Origin: JANRIG01 sp033765235 | GTDB lineage: Bacteria; Bacteroidota; Bacteroidia; Cytophagales; UBA9547 | Direction: 5' to 3' | DNA: 15,384 bases | Assembly: GCA_033765235.1 (NCBI GenBank) | Contig: JANRIG010000025.1 | Coordinates: forward strand, 1-15,384 | Shown here: positions 15,274 to 15,384 of the stretch, one piece after another | How positions within the stretch are numbered: position 1 is the first letter of the stretch | How the letters are laid out: every line of letters starts with the position of its first letter | The notes under the pieces: model-generated | Told to the model about the DNA's origin: nothing | What the model saw: the letters and a program-made list of their open reading frames with translations, nothing else | The model's database searches: none | Translations under genes and position numbers: made by a program

Positions 15274-15384
15274 AAAAAAAGCGGGGCTTGGTCAAAATGC
15301 GGGGTGGAGCGCTGGTGTGTGCGCAGAAGCATATTTTGACCTTGTCTTTTTTGGTTACTTTTTTTGACTAAGAAAAAAAGTAAC
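15274..15384. repeat. Structured repeat with nested inverted repeats at the window end
   Basis: Two stems are visible. GGTCAAAAT (15290-15298) pairs with ATTTTGACC (15333-15341), enclosing GC-rich sequence unlike its surroundings. An A run (15274-15280) and a T run (15347-15352) lie outside it. Next, GTTACTTTTTTT (15354-15365) pairs perfectly with AAAAAAAGTAAC (15373-15384) around a 7-base loop. The window stops exactly at the end of this stem. It resembles an interspersed repeat of the kind found between genes in Bacteroidetes, but copy number cannot be seen here. The stretch between it and the ABC-F promoter (15096-15273) is AT-rich and shows no gene. Confidence 0.6.

Overview
The window is AT-rich and looks like core chromosome of a member of the Bacteroidota (Bacteroidetes). 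The evidence is the gene families present, the lack of Shine-Dalgarno sequences before most genes, several matches to the Bacteroidetes -7 promoter element TAnnTTTG, and an SMC N-terminus of the Bacteroidetes type. No phage, transposase, CRISPR or toxin module is visible. The genus cannot be named from the sequence alone.

Layout. Positions 1-284 hold tRNA-Gly(GCC), a terminator-like hairpin and tRNA-Leu(UAA). A short AT-rich spacer with an ordered set of small repeats leads to smc (439-3981), followed on the same strand by a secreted M23 peptidase with a LysM domain (4046-5143). On the minus strand, holA and mnmE form a tight pair with a 4-base overlap (7788-5336). A divergent plus-strand gene (7967-9271) encodes a DUF21/CBS/CorC-type membrane protein and may have a 24-codon leader ORF. 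Its 3' end almost touches that of cysQ. cysQ is the last of three minus-strand genes: dapF, an unrecognised multi-pass membrane protein, and cysQ. The dapF-sod divergent intergenic region carries two palindromes. The sod gene (12463-13173) encodes an Mn-type superoxide dismutase with an export signal. It converges, 2 bases apart, on an ABC-F ATPase gene (15053-13176). The window ends in a structured repeat whose last 31 bases are a perfect 12-bp stem with a 7-base loop.

Function. The genes cover chromosome organisation (SMC), replication (delta subunit), tRNA modification (MnmE), translation (tRNAs, ABC-F protein), cell wall precursor and remodelling (DapF, M23 peptidase), nucleotide salvage (CysQ) and oxidative stress (SOD). 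They do not form one pathway; each co-directional pair is ordinary housekeeping linkage. I found no convincing new multi-gene system. The points worth a second look are start-codon choice (TTG for smc and mnmE, GTG for the ABC-F gene), the repeats upstream of smc, the exported SOD, the orphan membrane protein, the palindromes around dapF/sod, and the terminal repeat.
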